The notes below the pieces were generated by a model. The model made no database searches and had not been told where the DNA came from. It worked only from the letters and a program-made list of their open reading frames with translations. This document shows positions 55,745 to 63,903 of a DNA stretch of 64,000 nucleotides, one piece after another (positions within the stretch are counted from its first letter, which is position 1; each line of letters starts with the position of its first letter). The position numbers were made by a program, and so were the translations under genes. Origin of the DNA: Methylobacterium sp. Leaf125 (lineage in GTDB: Bacteria > Pseudomonadota > Alphaproteobacteria > Rhizobiales > Beijerinckiaceae); the NCBI RefSeq assembly GCF_001423085.1, contig NZ_LMNU01000012.1, forward strand, positions 764,311 to 828,310, read 5' to 3'.

Positions 55745-56047
55745 ATGGATCTTCGACACGACGTCCTGCAGATCATCTTCGAGGCCCTGAAGAGCCTCAA
55801 CGAGGAGCTGCCGGAAGATCAGCAAGTCGCCCTTTCCGAAGACACGCTGTTGTTCGGTGGAGAATCGACGATCGATTCCCTCTCTCTCGTGTCGGTCATC
55901 GTGGATGTCGAGACCGCGATCAGCACGCAGTTCGATCGTCCCGTGGCGCTCACGGATGACCGGGCCATGAGCCGGGAACCGTCGCCGTTTACGAGCGTGC
56001 GGACCCTGACGGATTTCGTCGTCGAGCTGCTGACTGAGAAGGCGTGA
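55745..56047 (+). CDS. acyl carrier protein, first copy
   Basis: The protein has 100 residues. The phosphopantetheine site is Ser45 in STIDSLSLVSVIV, within an otherwise typical acidic four-helix ACP body (EALKSLNEELPEDQQVALSEDTLLFGGE, then VDVETAISTQFDRPVALTDD). It is a stand-alone carrier. The next gene (SDR) overlaps its stop by ATGA. The start at 55745 (MDLRHDVLQ) is the only sensible one. Confidence 0.88.
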   Translation: MDLRHDVLQIIFEALKSLNEELPEDQQVALSEDTLLFGGESTIDSLSLVSVIVDVETAISTQFDRPVALTDDRAMSREPSPFTSVRTLTDFVVELLTEKA

Positions 56048-56757
56048 TGACGGCTTATGCAGACAAGACGGTCCTCGTGACCGGGGCGACCCGAGGCGTC
56101 GGTCGCCAGATCACCGACCATGTGCTCGCGGGGGGCGGTCGGGTGCTCGGCTTCGCGCGACATGAATCCGACATCGATAACCCCAACTACACGCACTTCC
56201 AGGTCGATCTCGCGAACGCGACCGCTGTAACGGCCATCTTCGGCGAGGTCCGCAAGAAGACCTCACGGATCGACATCGTCATCAACAACGCGGGTGTTCT
56301 GACGTCTCAGTACGCCATGATCATGCCGCCCGCCGCCGCTCAGGCCATGGTCAACGTCAATCTTCTGGCGCCATTCCTGATCTCCCGCGAAGCGGCGAAG
56401 TTCATGCGCAAGAGCAAGTGGGGACGGATCATCAACATCGGATCCATGGCCGCGAGCCTGGAGCCGATCGGCGACAGCGTCTACGCGGCCACCAAGGCCG
56501 GTCTGAGTACCCTTGCCAACGTGATGGCGAAGGAGTTCGGCACATTCAACGTGACCTGCAACACCCTCGGGATCTCGGCGATCGATAGCGATATGCTGGC
56601 TCAGCTTCCGCGCGACAAGATCGAAGAAATCATCAAGAGCCTTCCCGTGGCCCGGTTCGCCGACATCGATGACATTCTCAATGTCATCGATTTCTTCGCA
56701 TCGGAGCGGAGCTCGTACATAACGGCGCAAACCGTGTTCCTGGGTGGTGTGAACTAG
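56044..56757 (+). CDS. SDR 3-oxoacyl-ACP-reductase-like
   Basis: This classical SDR has 237 residues. VLVTGATRGVGRQITDHVLAGGGRVLGFARHES, NNAGVL, the Ser of IINIGSMAASLEPIGDS, YAATKAGLSTLANVMAKEFG. A FabG-like role reducing a 3-oxoacyl-ACP made by the KAS III of the same operon fits. ATGA overlap with the ACP gene upstream; 5 bases to the MBL gene downstream. Confidence 0.9.
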   Translation: MMTAYADKTVLVTGATRGVGRQITDHVLAGGGRVLGFARHESDIDNPNYTHFQVDLANATAVTAIFGEVRKKTSRIDIVINNAGVLTSQYAMIMPPAAAQAMVNVNLLAPFLISREAAKFMRKSKWGRIINIGSMAASLEPIGDSVYAATKAGLSTLANVMAKEFGTFNVTCNTLGISAIDSDMLAQLPRDKIEEIIKSLPVARFADIDDILNVIDFFASERSSYITAQTVFLGGVN

Positions 56758-56762
56758 GACCG

Positions 56763-57437
56763 ATGAAGCAGATCTCGGAAAACGTGTGGCAGGTTTGTGC
56801 GGGCGTGTTCCCCGCAAACAGCTACCTCTGGACGGGCCCCGTTCCCGGCGGCGCCATCGTGGTCGATACCGGCCTCGACCCGGAACCGATCCTGGCCGGG
56901 TTGAAGGTGCTCGACGTCCGTCCGGCGGCGATCTTCTGCACCCACGGTCATTTCGACCACATCGGCTCCGCCTCCGTGCTTCAGAATGCGTTCGGTTCGG
57001 ACGTTTATCTTCATGCCGCCGACGCGAAGACGGCCAAGGTCGCCAATTTTCTCATGATGGCCTTCAAGATTCCCGCCAAGCTGAAGCTTCCGCGCTTCTC
57101 CCTGCTCCAGGACGAGGTCGGCGAGACGCGAATCGGCGAGGTATCGGTTCGCCATCGCCTCGTCCCCGGACATTCACCCGGAAGCTGTCTCATCGAGATC
57201 GGCGGCACCTGCTTCTCGGGCGATACGCTTTACAGTGGCGGCCTTGGCCTCTCGAAGATACCTGGTGAGGATCCCGACGTTCTGCGCAGCAGCCTCCGGA
57301 AAGTCTGGGATACGATCGATCCGGCGACCCTGGTCTGCCCCGGACATGGTCGTACGGCGATCTTCGCGGACATTCGCGCGCACAACACCGAGTTGGTAGA
57401 ATTCATGGCGGCACGGAACGAGGGGATGGCGGCATGA
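56763..57437 (+). CDS. MBL-fold metallo-hydrolase
   Basis: The protein has 224 residues. The metal site is CTHGHFDHIGSASVLQ (HxHxDH) with VPGHSPGSCLIEI and VCPGHGRT supplying the further His ligands. It resembles glyoxalase II-like thioester hydrolases. In an acyl-ACP operon it could be an editing thioesterase or release enzyme (inference). ATGA overlap with the KAS III gene. Confidence 0.9.
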   Translation: MKQISENVWQVCAGVFPANSYLWTGPVPGGAIVVDTGLDPEPILAGLKVLDVRPAAIFCTHGHFDHIGSASVLQNAFGSDVYLHAADAKTAKVANFLMMAFKIPAKLKLPRFSLLQDEVGETRIGEVSVRHRLVPGHSPGSCLIEIGGTCFSGDTLYSGGLGLSKIPGEDPDVLRSSLRKVWDTIDPATLVCPGHGRTAIFADIRAHNTELVEFMAARNEGMAA

Positions 57438-58471
57438 GTCTGGCCGAACCCAGCGGAATCGCGATCACCGGTGTCGGCCATCGCCTCGGCTCCATCGTCG
57501 AGGATAACGAGACCCTCTGCCGGAACCTCGAAATCACACCCGAGTGGATCCTCGAAAAAACGGGTATCGAGCGGCGCTACTTGGCAGCCCCAGACGAGAC
57601 GGCTTCGGGCCTGTCCCTGTTCGCGGCCAGGGATGCAATGGCGAGTGCCGGGATCGATGCGTCGCAGATCGACTTGATCATCTGCTGCACTTTCTCCGCC
57701 GATTACCGTTTCCCCGCCCTGGCCTCCAAGATCCATGCCGATCTCGGCGTGAAGGGCGGCCAGATGCTGGACGTCCAGGCGAACTGCGCCGGCTTCGTCA
57801 CGGGGCTGACCGTTGCCAGCGACAGGATGCGGCTCGATCCGGAGGTCCGCAACGCCCTGGTCATCGGTGTCGAGATGAACAGCCGCTTCATCTCGCGCAG
57901 CAACGCCGACGCCGCGATCTATCACAGCGACGGCGCTGGGGCGGTGGTGCTGGGGCGGGTCCCCGGTGCCGGAATTCTCAGTTCCGCGTTCCATACGGAT
58001 AGTTCCAACTACGAGGCCGTCCGGGTGCGCGGCGGCGGCTCGACCTTCACACGTCCCGATCGCCCCTTCGACCCAGCGGTCGACACGATGGAGCTGAACG
58101 GGATCGCGACCTGGAAGCAGGCCATTACGCATCTGCCGACGGTCATTCGTCGCGCAAGCGAAAAGTCCGGCATCAATTATCGCGAAGCAGATTTCTTCGT
58201 GTTCCATCAGGCCAACCTTCGTCTGATCGAATACTTGGTCCGTAAGATGGGCGGGGATATGGGGAAGACCTATACGAACGTCGGCCGCATCGGAAATACA
58301 GGGGCCGCCTCGACAGCGATTGCCTTGAGCGAGGCTGTGGCGCACAACCGTTTGAAGGACGGCGACACGGTTATCTTCGCGGCGGTCGGCGCCGGCTTCA
58401 GCTTTGGCGCGAGCGTCTGGCGCTGGTCTTCGGTTACGGCCGTGAGCCACGAGATCAATTCGGTCGGCTGA
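57434..58471 (+). CDS. 3-oxoacyl-ACP synthase III (FabH-like)
   Basis: This thiolase-fold condensing enzyme has 345 residues. The triad is Cys118 in VQANCAGFVTGL, His in FFVFHQANLRLIEYL and Asn in NVGRIGNTGAAS. The N-terminal ITGVGHRLGSIVEDNETLCRNLEITPEWILEKTGIERRY is typical FabH. Starter unit choice cannot be read from the sequence; candidates are acetyl-, propionyl- or glyceryl-type units. It is part of the tightly packed acyl operon. The presence of a separate FabH in a glycan locus suggests a dedicated short acyl chain. Confidence 0.92.
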   Translation: MSLAEPSGIAITGVGHRLGSIVEDNETLCRNLEITPEWILEKTGIERRYLAAPDETASGLSLFAARDAMASAGIDASQIDLIICCTFSADYRFPALASKIHADLGVKGGQMLDVQANCAGFVTGLTVASDRMRLDPEVRNALVIGVEMNSRFISRSNADAAIYHSDGAGAVVLGRVPGAGILSSAFHTDSSNYEAVRVRGGGSTFTRPDRPFDPAVDTMELNGIATWKQAITHLPTVIRRASEKSGINYREADFFVFHQANLRLIEYLVRKMGGDMGKTYTNVGRIGNTGAASTAIALSEAVAHNRLKDGDTVIFAAVGAGFSFGASVWRWSSVTAVSHEINSVG

Positions 58472-58472
58472 C

Positions 58473-59663
58473 ATGTTCCACGATTTCAACGCGATCCAGG
58501 TCGGCGACGTCCGGACCCTCAGCAAGACGATCACGGCGGACGACGTCCGCCGTTTCGTCGAGTTGACCGGTGACGACAATCCCCTCCACGTCGATCCCAT
58601 CTATGCGGAGACGACGCCATTCAAGGACATCGTGGTCCATGGAATGCTCGGCGCGAGCTTCCTCTCCACGGTGATCGGAACCAAGCTTCCGGGACCGGGA
58701 GCCCTCTGGGTCTCCCAGAACATGGAGTTCCATCGCCCGGTGCGCCTCGGGGACACCCTGGAGATCGGTTGCACCGTCCTCAAGAAGCACGAGCGCGACA
58801 GGCTGCTCGACCTCGAAACCCGGATCACGAACCAGAACGGTGACTTGATCCTCTCGGGGCGCGCCAAGGTCAAAGTTCTTGTGACCCGGCAAGCGGCCGA
58901 GGTGGCCCCAGAAGCGGATCGGCGCCGGGTCGCCATCGTGACCGGCGGCTCGGGCGGGATCGGCGGCGCGATTTGCCGGCGCTTGGCCGCGGACGGCCAT
59001 GCAGTGGTGGTGCATTATCGCGGCCGGCGGGACCGGGCCGAGGCCCTGGTGCACGAATTGTCGGCGAACGGTCCAGGGGCTATCGCCGTGCAGGGCGATC
59101 TCACCGTACCGGGCACCGCAGCGTCGATTGCGGAAGCTGCCATCCGGGCCTTCGGGGGTGTCGGGGTGCTGGTGAACAACGCGGCCCCGGCGATCGATGC
59201 GAAGCCCATACAGGCGTTGGCCTGGACGGACATGCAGAAGCACCTCGACGTGCAGGTCCGCGGCGCCTTTGAAATGATCAAGGCCTGCCTGCCTCAGATG
59301 ACCGAGGCCCGTGCCGGGCGGATCGTGAACATCACCTCCCAGGTGGTGCAGGGGAACCCGTCCGTGTCCTGGACCTCCTACGCGGTCGGCAAGTCCGCCC
59401 TCGCGACGATGTCCCGTTACCTCGCGGCGGAACTCGGTCCGTCGGGCGTGACGGTCAACTGCGTCGCCCCGGGAATGACGGAGACGACGTTGATCGGCGA
59501 CATCCCCGAGAAGGTACAGATGATGGTGGCAAGGCAGACTCCCCTGCGTCGGTTGTCCACGCCGGAGGACGTCGCCGCCGCCGTGGCCTATCTCGCCTCG
59601 GACTCCGCTGCCTTCGTCACGGGACACACGCTGGCGGTGAACGGTGGGCTGACGATGTCATGA
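58473..59663 (+). CDS. MaoC dehydratase-SDR reductase fusion
   Basis: The protein has 396 residues with two domains. Residues 1-135 form a MaoC hot-dog hydratase/dehydratase with the catalytic D-x-(4)-H of FVELTGDDNPLHVDPIYAETTPFKDIVVHGMLGASFLS. From about 150 an SDR follows: VAIVTGGSGGIGGAICRRLAADG, LVNNAAPAID, the Ser of ITSQVVQGN, YAVGKSALATMSRYLAAELG. Such fusions join a (R)-3-hydroxyacyl dehydratase or hydratase and a 3-oxoacyl reductase in one chain. It is one base after the KAS III stop and overlaps the FkbH-like gene by ATGA. Confidence 0.92.
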   Translation: MFHDFNAIQVGDVRTLSKTITADDVRRFVELTGDDNPLHVDPIYAETTPFKDIVVHGMLGASFLSTVIGTKLPGPGALWVSQNMEFHRPVRLGDTLEIGCTVLKKHERDRLLDLETRITNQNGDLILSGRAKVKVLVTRQAAEVAPEADRRRVAIVTGGSGGIGGAICRRLAADGHAVVVHYRGRRDRAEALVHELSANGPGAIAVQGDLTVPGTAASIAEAAIRAFGGVGVLVNNAAPAIDAKPIQALAWTDMQKHLDVQVRGAFEMIKACLPQMTEARAGRIVNITSQVVQGNPSVSWTSYAVGKSALATMSRYLAAELGPSGVTVNCVAPGMTETTLIGDIPEKVQMMVARQTPLRRLSTPEDVAAAVAYLASDSAAFVTGHTLAVNGGLTMS

Positions 59664-61453
59664 GCACCAACGACAGAGCGAGCGCCCGAGCGCTCCTGGC
59701 CGATCCCGCCGCCAGTTTCCTCCAGGTCCAGAAGAGCGTTGCTTTTCTGGAAAAGACCGAAGACGGCCTCAAGGACGTCACGCTCGGTCTCTCCTCCAAC
59801 GTGCAGGTGGATCGCCTCGCCCTCTACCTGCGTCGCCACGCGCTGCTAGCCGGGGTGCGGCTACGGGTTCAAATCGGCCTGTACGACAGCGTCGCACAGG
59901 ACGTCGAGACCTTCGTGCAGGCTGGCGTGGACGTGCTGCTGGTCGTTCCTTTCTTCGACAACCTGATGCCCGCCTTCGAGGCACAAATCGCTGCCGGGCT
60001 CGACGACGCGGTTATCGCGGCCAAGGGCGAAGAGCTGGCCGAGCGCTATCGCCTCGCTCTCGCTGCCGCGCAGCCGATCCCGACGGTACTCGTCGGCCAG
60101 TTCCACAGGACCTGGCCGTCGGCACAGCCGCGTCAGCCGGACCGGGTATCGACCGTCCTGCAAACCTTCCAGGAGATGCTCGCCAACGTGGTCGCGGAGG
60201 CCACACCCGCAGCCCTCTTCGACATGCCCGGGATCCTGACCGATGTCGGGCTGTCGGCAGCGATCGACCGCCGCTTCTACGCCCAGGCCAAGGCGCCCTA
60301 CGCGCTGCCGATGCTCAACGAGATTGGACGCCGGACAGCAAAGGCCACCCGGGCCTACGGCACCTACTTCTACAAGGTGCTGGCTCTCGACTGCGACAAC
60401 ACCCTCTGGGGTGGGGTTGTCGGGGAGGACCTCGTCGAGGGGATCAAGCTGTCTCCTTTCGAGTATCCCGGGAACGTGTACTGGCGGGCACAGCAGGAGT
60501 TCCTCGGGCTCGAAAGGGCCGGTGTCATTCTCTGCCTGTGTACCAAAAACAATCCCGCGGATGTCGAGGAAGTGCTGTCTCGCCATCCTGACATGCCGAT
60601 CCGCTCGGAGAACCTGACGATCAGGAAGATCAACTGGGACGATAAATCGACGAACCTCCGGGCCATCGCGACGGAGCTCAATGTCGGCCTCGACAGCATC
60701 GTTTTCCTCGACGATTCGTCCTTCGAACTCGAGGGTGTGCAGTCACAGGTTCCCGCGGTGACGGTGTTTCAGGTGCCCAGTGCTCTCACTGAATACCCGG
60801 CGGTTGTCGGAGACATCAAGGCGCTGTTCCTTGCCGGTGGCGTCTCGGCCGAGAGCAGTGCGAAAACACAGCAATATAAGCAGAAGGCTGCCGCCGAGGC
60901 CCTCAAGGCTCAGTTCTCGTCCCAGGAAGACTACATCGCCTCTCTGGAGCTCGAGGTCGAGCTTTTGCGTAATGCCGAGGCGAACGTGGCACGGATCAGC
61001 GAGCTGACGCAGAAATCGAACCAGTTCAACCTGACGACACGCCGGTACACACAGGCTGAGATTCTTGCTGCCATGGCGAGTGAAGACCGGGAGGTATACT
61101 CGCTGACGGTGAAGGATAAGTTTGGCAGCGCCGGCCTCACCGGGGTCGGGGTCGTTCGCTACGAGGATGACGTCGTCGAGGTTGAGGCCTTCCTCATGAG
61201 CTGTCGTGTCATCGGCCGCGGGGTCGAATTCAGTATCTGGCCTTACATTGCACGGGATGCTGCGCGCAGGGGCTGCTCACGCCTGCGGGGGCGCTTCGTC
61301 CGGTCCGCGAAGAACAACCTCGTGGAGGATTTCTTCGACCGACTCGGGCTTGCACCGGAGGAAACCAGCGAAGGAGAGCGGACCTACGTAACCCCGCTCG
61401 CGACGCTGGAAAAGCAACAATCTCAATGGATTAAGATTCATTATGCTGGATGA
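59660..61453 (+). CDS. FkbH-like HAD-IIIC protein
   Basis: The protein has 597 residues. An N-terminal region (about 1-230) with an SGNH-like fold precedes the HAD domain, with Asp244 in ALDCDNTLWGGVVGED, then CLCTKNNPADVEEVL, WDDKSTNLRAIATELNVGLDSIVFLDDSSFELEGV. The C-terminal GNAT-like part (ISELTQKSNQFNLTTRRYTQAEI... LMSCRVIGRGVEF) is typical for FkbH. Known FkbH proteins take 1,3-bisphosphoglycerate and load a D-glyceryl group onto an ACP. The ACP encoded next (61443, 11-base overlap) is its natural partner. In glycan loci the product could become a glyceryl-based acyl group. Confidence 0.92.
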   Translation: MSTNDRASARALLADPAASFLQVQKSVAFLEKTEDGLKDVTLGLSSNVQVDRLALYLRRHALLAGVRLRVQIGLYDSVAQDVETFVQAGVDVLLVVPFFDNLMPAFEAQIAAGLDDAVIAAKGEELAERYRLALAAAQPIPTVLVGQFHRTWPSAQPRQPDRVSTVLQTFQEMLANVVAEATPAALFDMPGILTDVGLSAAIDRRFYAQAKAPYALPMLNEIGRRTAKATRAYGTYFYKVLALDCDNTLWGGVVGEDLVEGIKLSPFEYPGNVYWRAQQEFLGLERAGVILCLCTKNNPADVEEVLSRHPDMPIRSENLTIRKINWDDKSTNLRAIATELNVGLDSIVFLDDSSFELEGVQSQVPAVTVFQVPSALTEYPAVVGDIKALFLAGGVSAESSAKTQQYKQKAAAEALKAQFSSQEDYIASLELEVELLRNAEANVARISELTQKSNQFNLTTRRYTQAEILAAMASEDREVYSLTVKDKFGSAGLTGVGVVRYEDDVVEVEAFLMSCRVIGRGVEFSIWPYIARDAARRGCSRLRGRFVRSAKNNLVEDFFDRLGLAPEETSEGERTYVTPLATLEKQQSQWIKIHYAG

Positions 61454-61685
61454 AACGAAGCTTAAGTCGGTAATTGCAGCGATTCTAGAGATCGATGAGA
61501 ATTCGGTCGATCAGAATACGAGCATGGACAACGTGGAGAGCTGGGATTCCATCAAGCACATGGACCTGATCCTCGCTATTGAGGAAGAGTTCGGTGTCTC
61601 GGTCCCGGACGAGGAGGCCGCCGATCTCACCTCCTATGCGCTGATCAAGCTCGTTGTCGCGGACTTGGTAAAGGACAAGGGATGA
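61443..61685 (+). CDS. acyl carrier protein, second copy
   Basis: The protein has 80 residues. The phosphopantetheine Ser36 lies in ESWDSIKHMDLILAIEEEFGVSVPDEEAADLTS, typical of FkbH-partner and non-fatty-acid ACPs, in which DSI or DSL is followed by K-H/N-M. It starts within the end of the FkbH-like gene and overlaps the ligase by ATGA, so stoichiometric production with both is expected. It is distinct from the first ACP of the operon. Confidence 0.93.
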   Translation: MLDETKLKSVIAAILEIDENSVDQNTSMDNVESWDSIKHMDLILAIEEEFGVSVPDEEAADLTSYALIKLVVADLVKDKG

Positions 61686-63073
61686 AGTGGCTTCTCGAGC
61701 GATTCGGAGAGCATCCGGACACCATCGCCTTCATCCATAACGACCGGAAGGTCAGCTATGGGGAGGTGGTCGCGCTGGTCGATGGCTTCAGCCGCCGCGC
61801 GCAGGAGGCCGGTGTCCGGCCAGGCCACAAGGTGGTGGTCGTCGGCGATTTCTCGCCGGAAGTGGTCTGTCTCATCCTGGCCCTCGGCCTCGATCGCTGC
61901 ATCGTCATTCCGCTCACCCGCGAGTCGGTGATCGAGCAGGATGTCGCCCTCGGTGTCTCGGGGGCGGACTGGATCGCCGAGTTCGATTCCGCCGGACGCG
62001 AGTTCAGCCTGTCCGAAAAACGGGTCCCGGTCGAAAATGCCCTGCTCAGCCAGTTCCTTGCGAAGGATAAGGCTGGATTGATCCTGTTCAGTTCCGGATC
62101 GACCGGCGCACCGAAGGGGATTCTCCACGACTTCGAACAGGTCGCCGAGAAATTCCGGGTTCAGCGCGCACCGATGGTCACGATCCCATTCCTGATGATC
62201 GACCATTTCGGGGGAATCAACACGATCCTCGCGATCACGTCGAGCCTCGGAACGGTGGTCACCGTCGACGACCGCTCCATCGCGAAGGTTGCGGCGGCCA
62301 TCGAGCGTTACAAAGTCGAGTTGCTTCCCGTGACGCCGTCGTTCCTAAACATCATGCTGATGGTGCGAGCGCACGAGGACTTCGACCTGTCGTCGATCAA
62401 GCGCATCACGTACGGCACCGAGGTTATGCCGCAGGTAACCCTCGACCGTCTGCGGGCAGCGTTCCCCGGCGTGCAGTTGCAGCAGACCTATGGTCTCTCT
62501 GAAGTCGGCGTCCTGCGATCCCAATCGCGTCCGGATGGCTCTCTATGGCTCAGGGTCGGTGGCGAGGGCTTCCGTACGGAGGTCCGCGACGGAGTGCTCT
62601 GGATCAAGTCGAGCTACCGGATGGAGGGCTACCTGAACGCTGCCAGCGGATTCGACGAGGAGGGCTGGTTCAACACGCAGGACCGGGTCGAGGTCGATGG
62701 AGAATGGCTGCGCATTCTGGGTCGGGTGACGGACATCATCAATGTCGGTGGCCAGAAGGTCTATCCGGTCGAGGTGGAAGAAGTCATCCTCGGCATCGAC
62801 AACGTCGAAGACGTGGTCGTGCTGGCGGAGCCGCACAAGATCCTCGGGCAGGTGGTCACGGCCAAGATCCGAGTCAGAGAGCCGGAAACCGTCGAATCCT
62901 TGAAGCTGCGGGTCCGGCTTGCCTGCAAGGCGGTACTGGCACCCTACAAGGCACCCAGCAAGATCATCATCACCGACGAACCGCTGAACTCCGTCAGGCA
63001 GAAGAAGATCAGGTCCGCCGCGGGCCGCAGCCAGCCGACGCCGTCCGCCACCACGTCTGACCAAGCCGACTAA
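61682..63073 (+). CDS. AMP-dependent acyl ligase
   Basis: This ANL-superfamily enzyme has 463 residues. The P-loop-like A3 motif LILFSSGSTGAPKGILH, A5 QQTYGLSEVGVLRSQ, A7/A8 FNTQDRVEVDGEWLRILGRVTDIINVGGQKVYPVEVEEVI, and the C-terminal catalytic Lys region LNSVRQKKIRSA. It activates a carboxylic acid as the acyl-AMP and passes it to CoA or, more likely here, to the second ACP. It could alternatively act as a transfer ligase for the finished chain. It is the last gene of the operon. The V. cholerae O1 locus has a comparable ACP plus AMP-ligase pair proposed to make the tetronyl group of perosamine. Confidence 0.9.
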   Translation: MKWLLERFGEHPDTIAFIHNDRKVSYGEVVALVDGFSRRAQEAGVRPGHKVVVVGDFSPEVVCLILALGLDRCIVIPLTRESVIEQDVALGVSGADWIAEFDSAGREFSLSEKRVPVENALLSQFLAKDKAGLILFSSGSTGAPKGILHDFEQVAEKFRVQRAPMVTIPFLMIDHFGGINTILAITSSLGTVVTVDDRSIAKVAAAIERYKVELLPVTPSFLNIMLMVRAHEDFDLSSIKRITYGTEVMPQVTLDRLRAAFPGVQLQQTYGLSEVGVLRSQSRPDGSLWLRVGGEGFRTEVRDGVLWIKSSYRMEGYLNAASGFDEEGWFNTQDRVEVDGEWLRILGRVTDIINVGGQKVYPVEVEEVILGIDNVEDVVVLAEPHKILGQVVTAKIRVREPETVESLKLRVRLACKAVLAPYKAPSKIIITDEPLNSVRQKKIRSAAGRSQPTPSATTSDQAD

Positions 63074-63095
63074 AAGTATTCCCGGACACCGGTCG

Positions 63096-63115
63096 AAGGG
63101 GCTCGGCGAGCCCTT
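63096..63115 (+). terminator. hairpin downstream of the acyl operon
   Basis: AAGGGGCTC, loop GGC, GAGCCCTT, with one bulged G, start 22 bases after the ligase stop. There is no T-run. Confidence 0.4.
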
Positions 63116-63153
63116 GGCCTAAGCCCGGGGGCCGGTGTTGACGCCATGGGGCC

Positions 63154-63195
63154 CGTCGAGGCTGCCGCACAGTGACGGTTGCGGCAGCCTCGACG
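63154..63195. terminator. perfect 16-bp inverted repeat
   Basis: The arms at 63154-63169 and 63180-63195 are exact reverse complements (GTCGAGGCTGCCGCA core) with a 10-base loop. It lies 80 bases after the acyl operon and could end transcription, protect the 3' end, or be a remnant of a mobile element. Confidence 0.45.
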
Positions 63196-63903
63196 TCACG
63201 GCTCCAGGCCGGAAGGTCTCGAAAGACCGCTCAAAGAGCCGACTTACGCTTCACAGCACCCGTCCGCTACGCAGGGCAGACGCGAAGCCACGCTTCATCT
63301 GCATACAATCTAACTCACTCAGCAACTCCTTTTCTGGACGATATTGTTGTAATGCCAGACGACCCGCGCCGATAATCGCGCCATACGAGCTGTAGACGTC
63401 CGCGCTTCCGCGACGCCTCCTCCGGTGCATCGTCACAGATGCTCACTCGGCATCGGCCAGACAACATCAGAGGTCATTCGACACGCGACCGTGGAGACCT
63501 TTCAGATGGTCCGTTCGCTTTTCCGATGACTGTCGAACACATGGGGTGCAGACCTTTGGCCCCTTCGCATCCGGCTCGGCAAAACAATTTGCCCTCAGCA
63601 CACATGCTCTCGGCATTCGTGCCGACTTGATCCTTGGCCTACCTTCTCCGCAAGCCTACGGACCGAGACTGCTGGGATCATGCGGGCTTGAAGCCTCGAC
63701 TGGCCACGACCCCGGGGGCCGAGTTGCAGGCGCGTGGCGTCTCTGATCCCCACTGGGCCGAGGGCTATCCACAAGTGACATGTACCTAAGGGTCAATGGC
63801 CCCTGCTAATCCCCTCCATCTCTCGCCAGACTGGAAGCAGGTCTTGGCGAGCCGGGACTTTCGAAGAACGGACCGGTTCCCACGATTTCGAAGGCGTTCT
63901 GGC

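Larger units (their letters stand above)
63074..63903. other. 830-base region without a recognised gene
   Basis: This region holds two hairpins just after the ligase stop and otherwise only short Arg/Ser-rich frames on both strands without domains. The end near 63885 contains GAAGG, the ribosome site for rfbC. Confidence 0.5.

Noticed and set aside
63135..63746. short plus-strand frames before rfbC
   Set aside because: They are under 90 residues, overlap one another and include the hairpin; nothing suggests coding.
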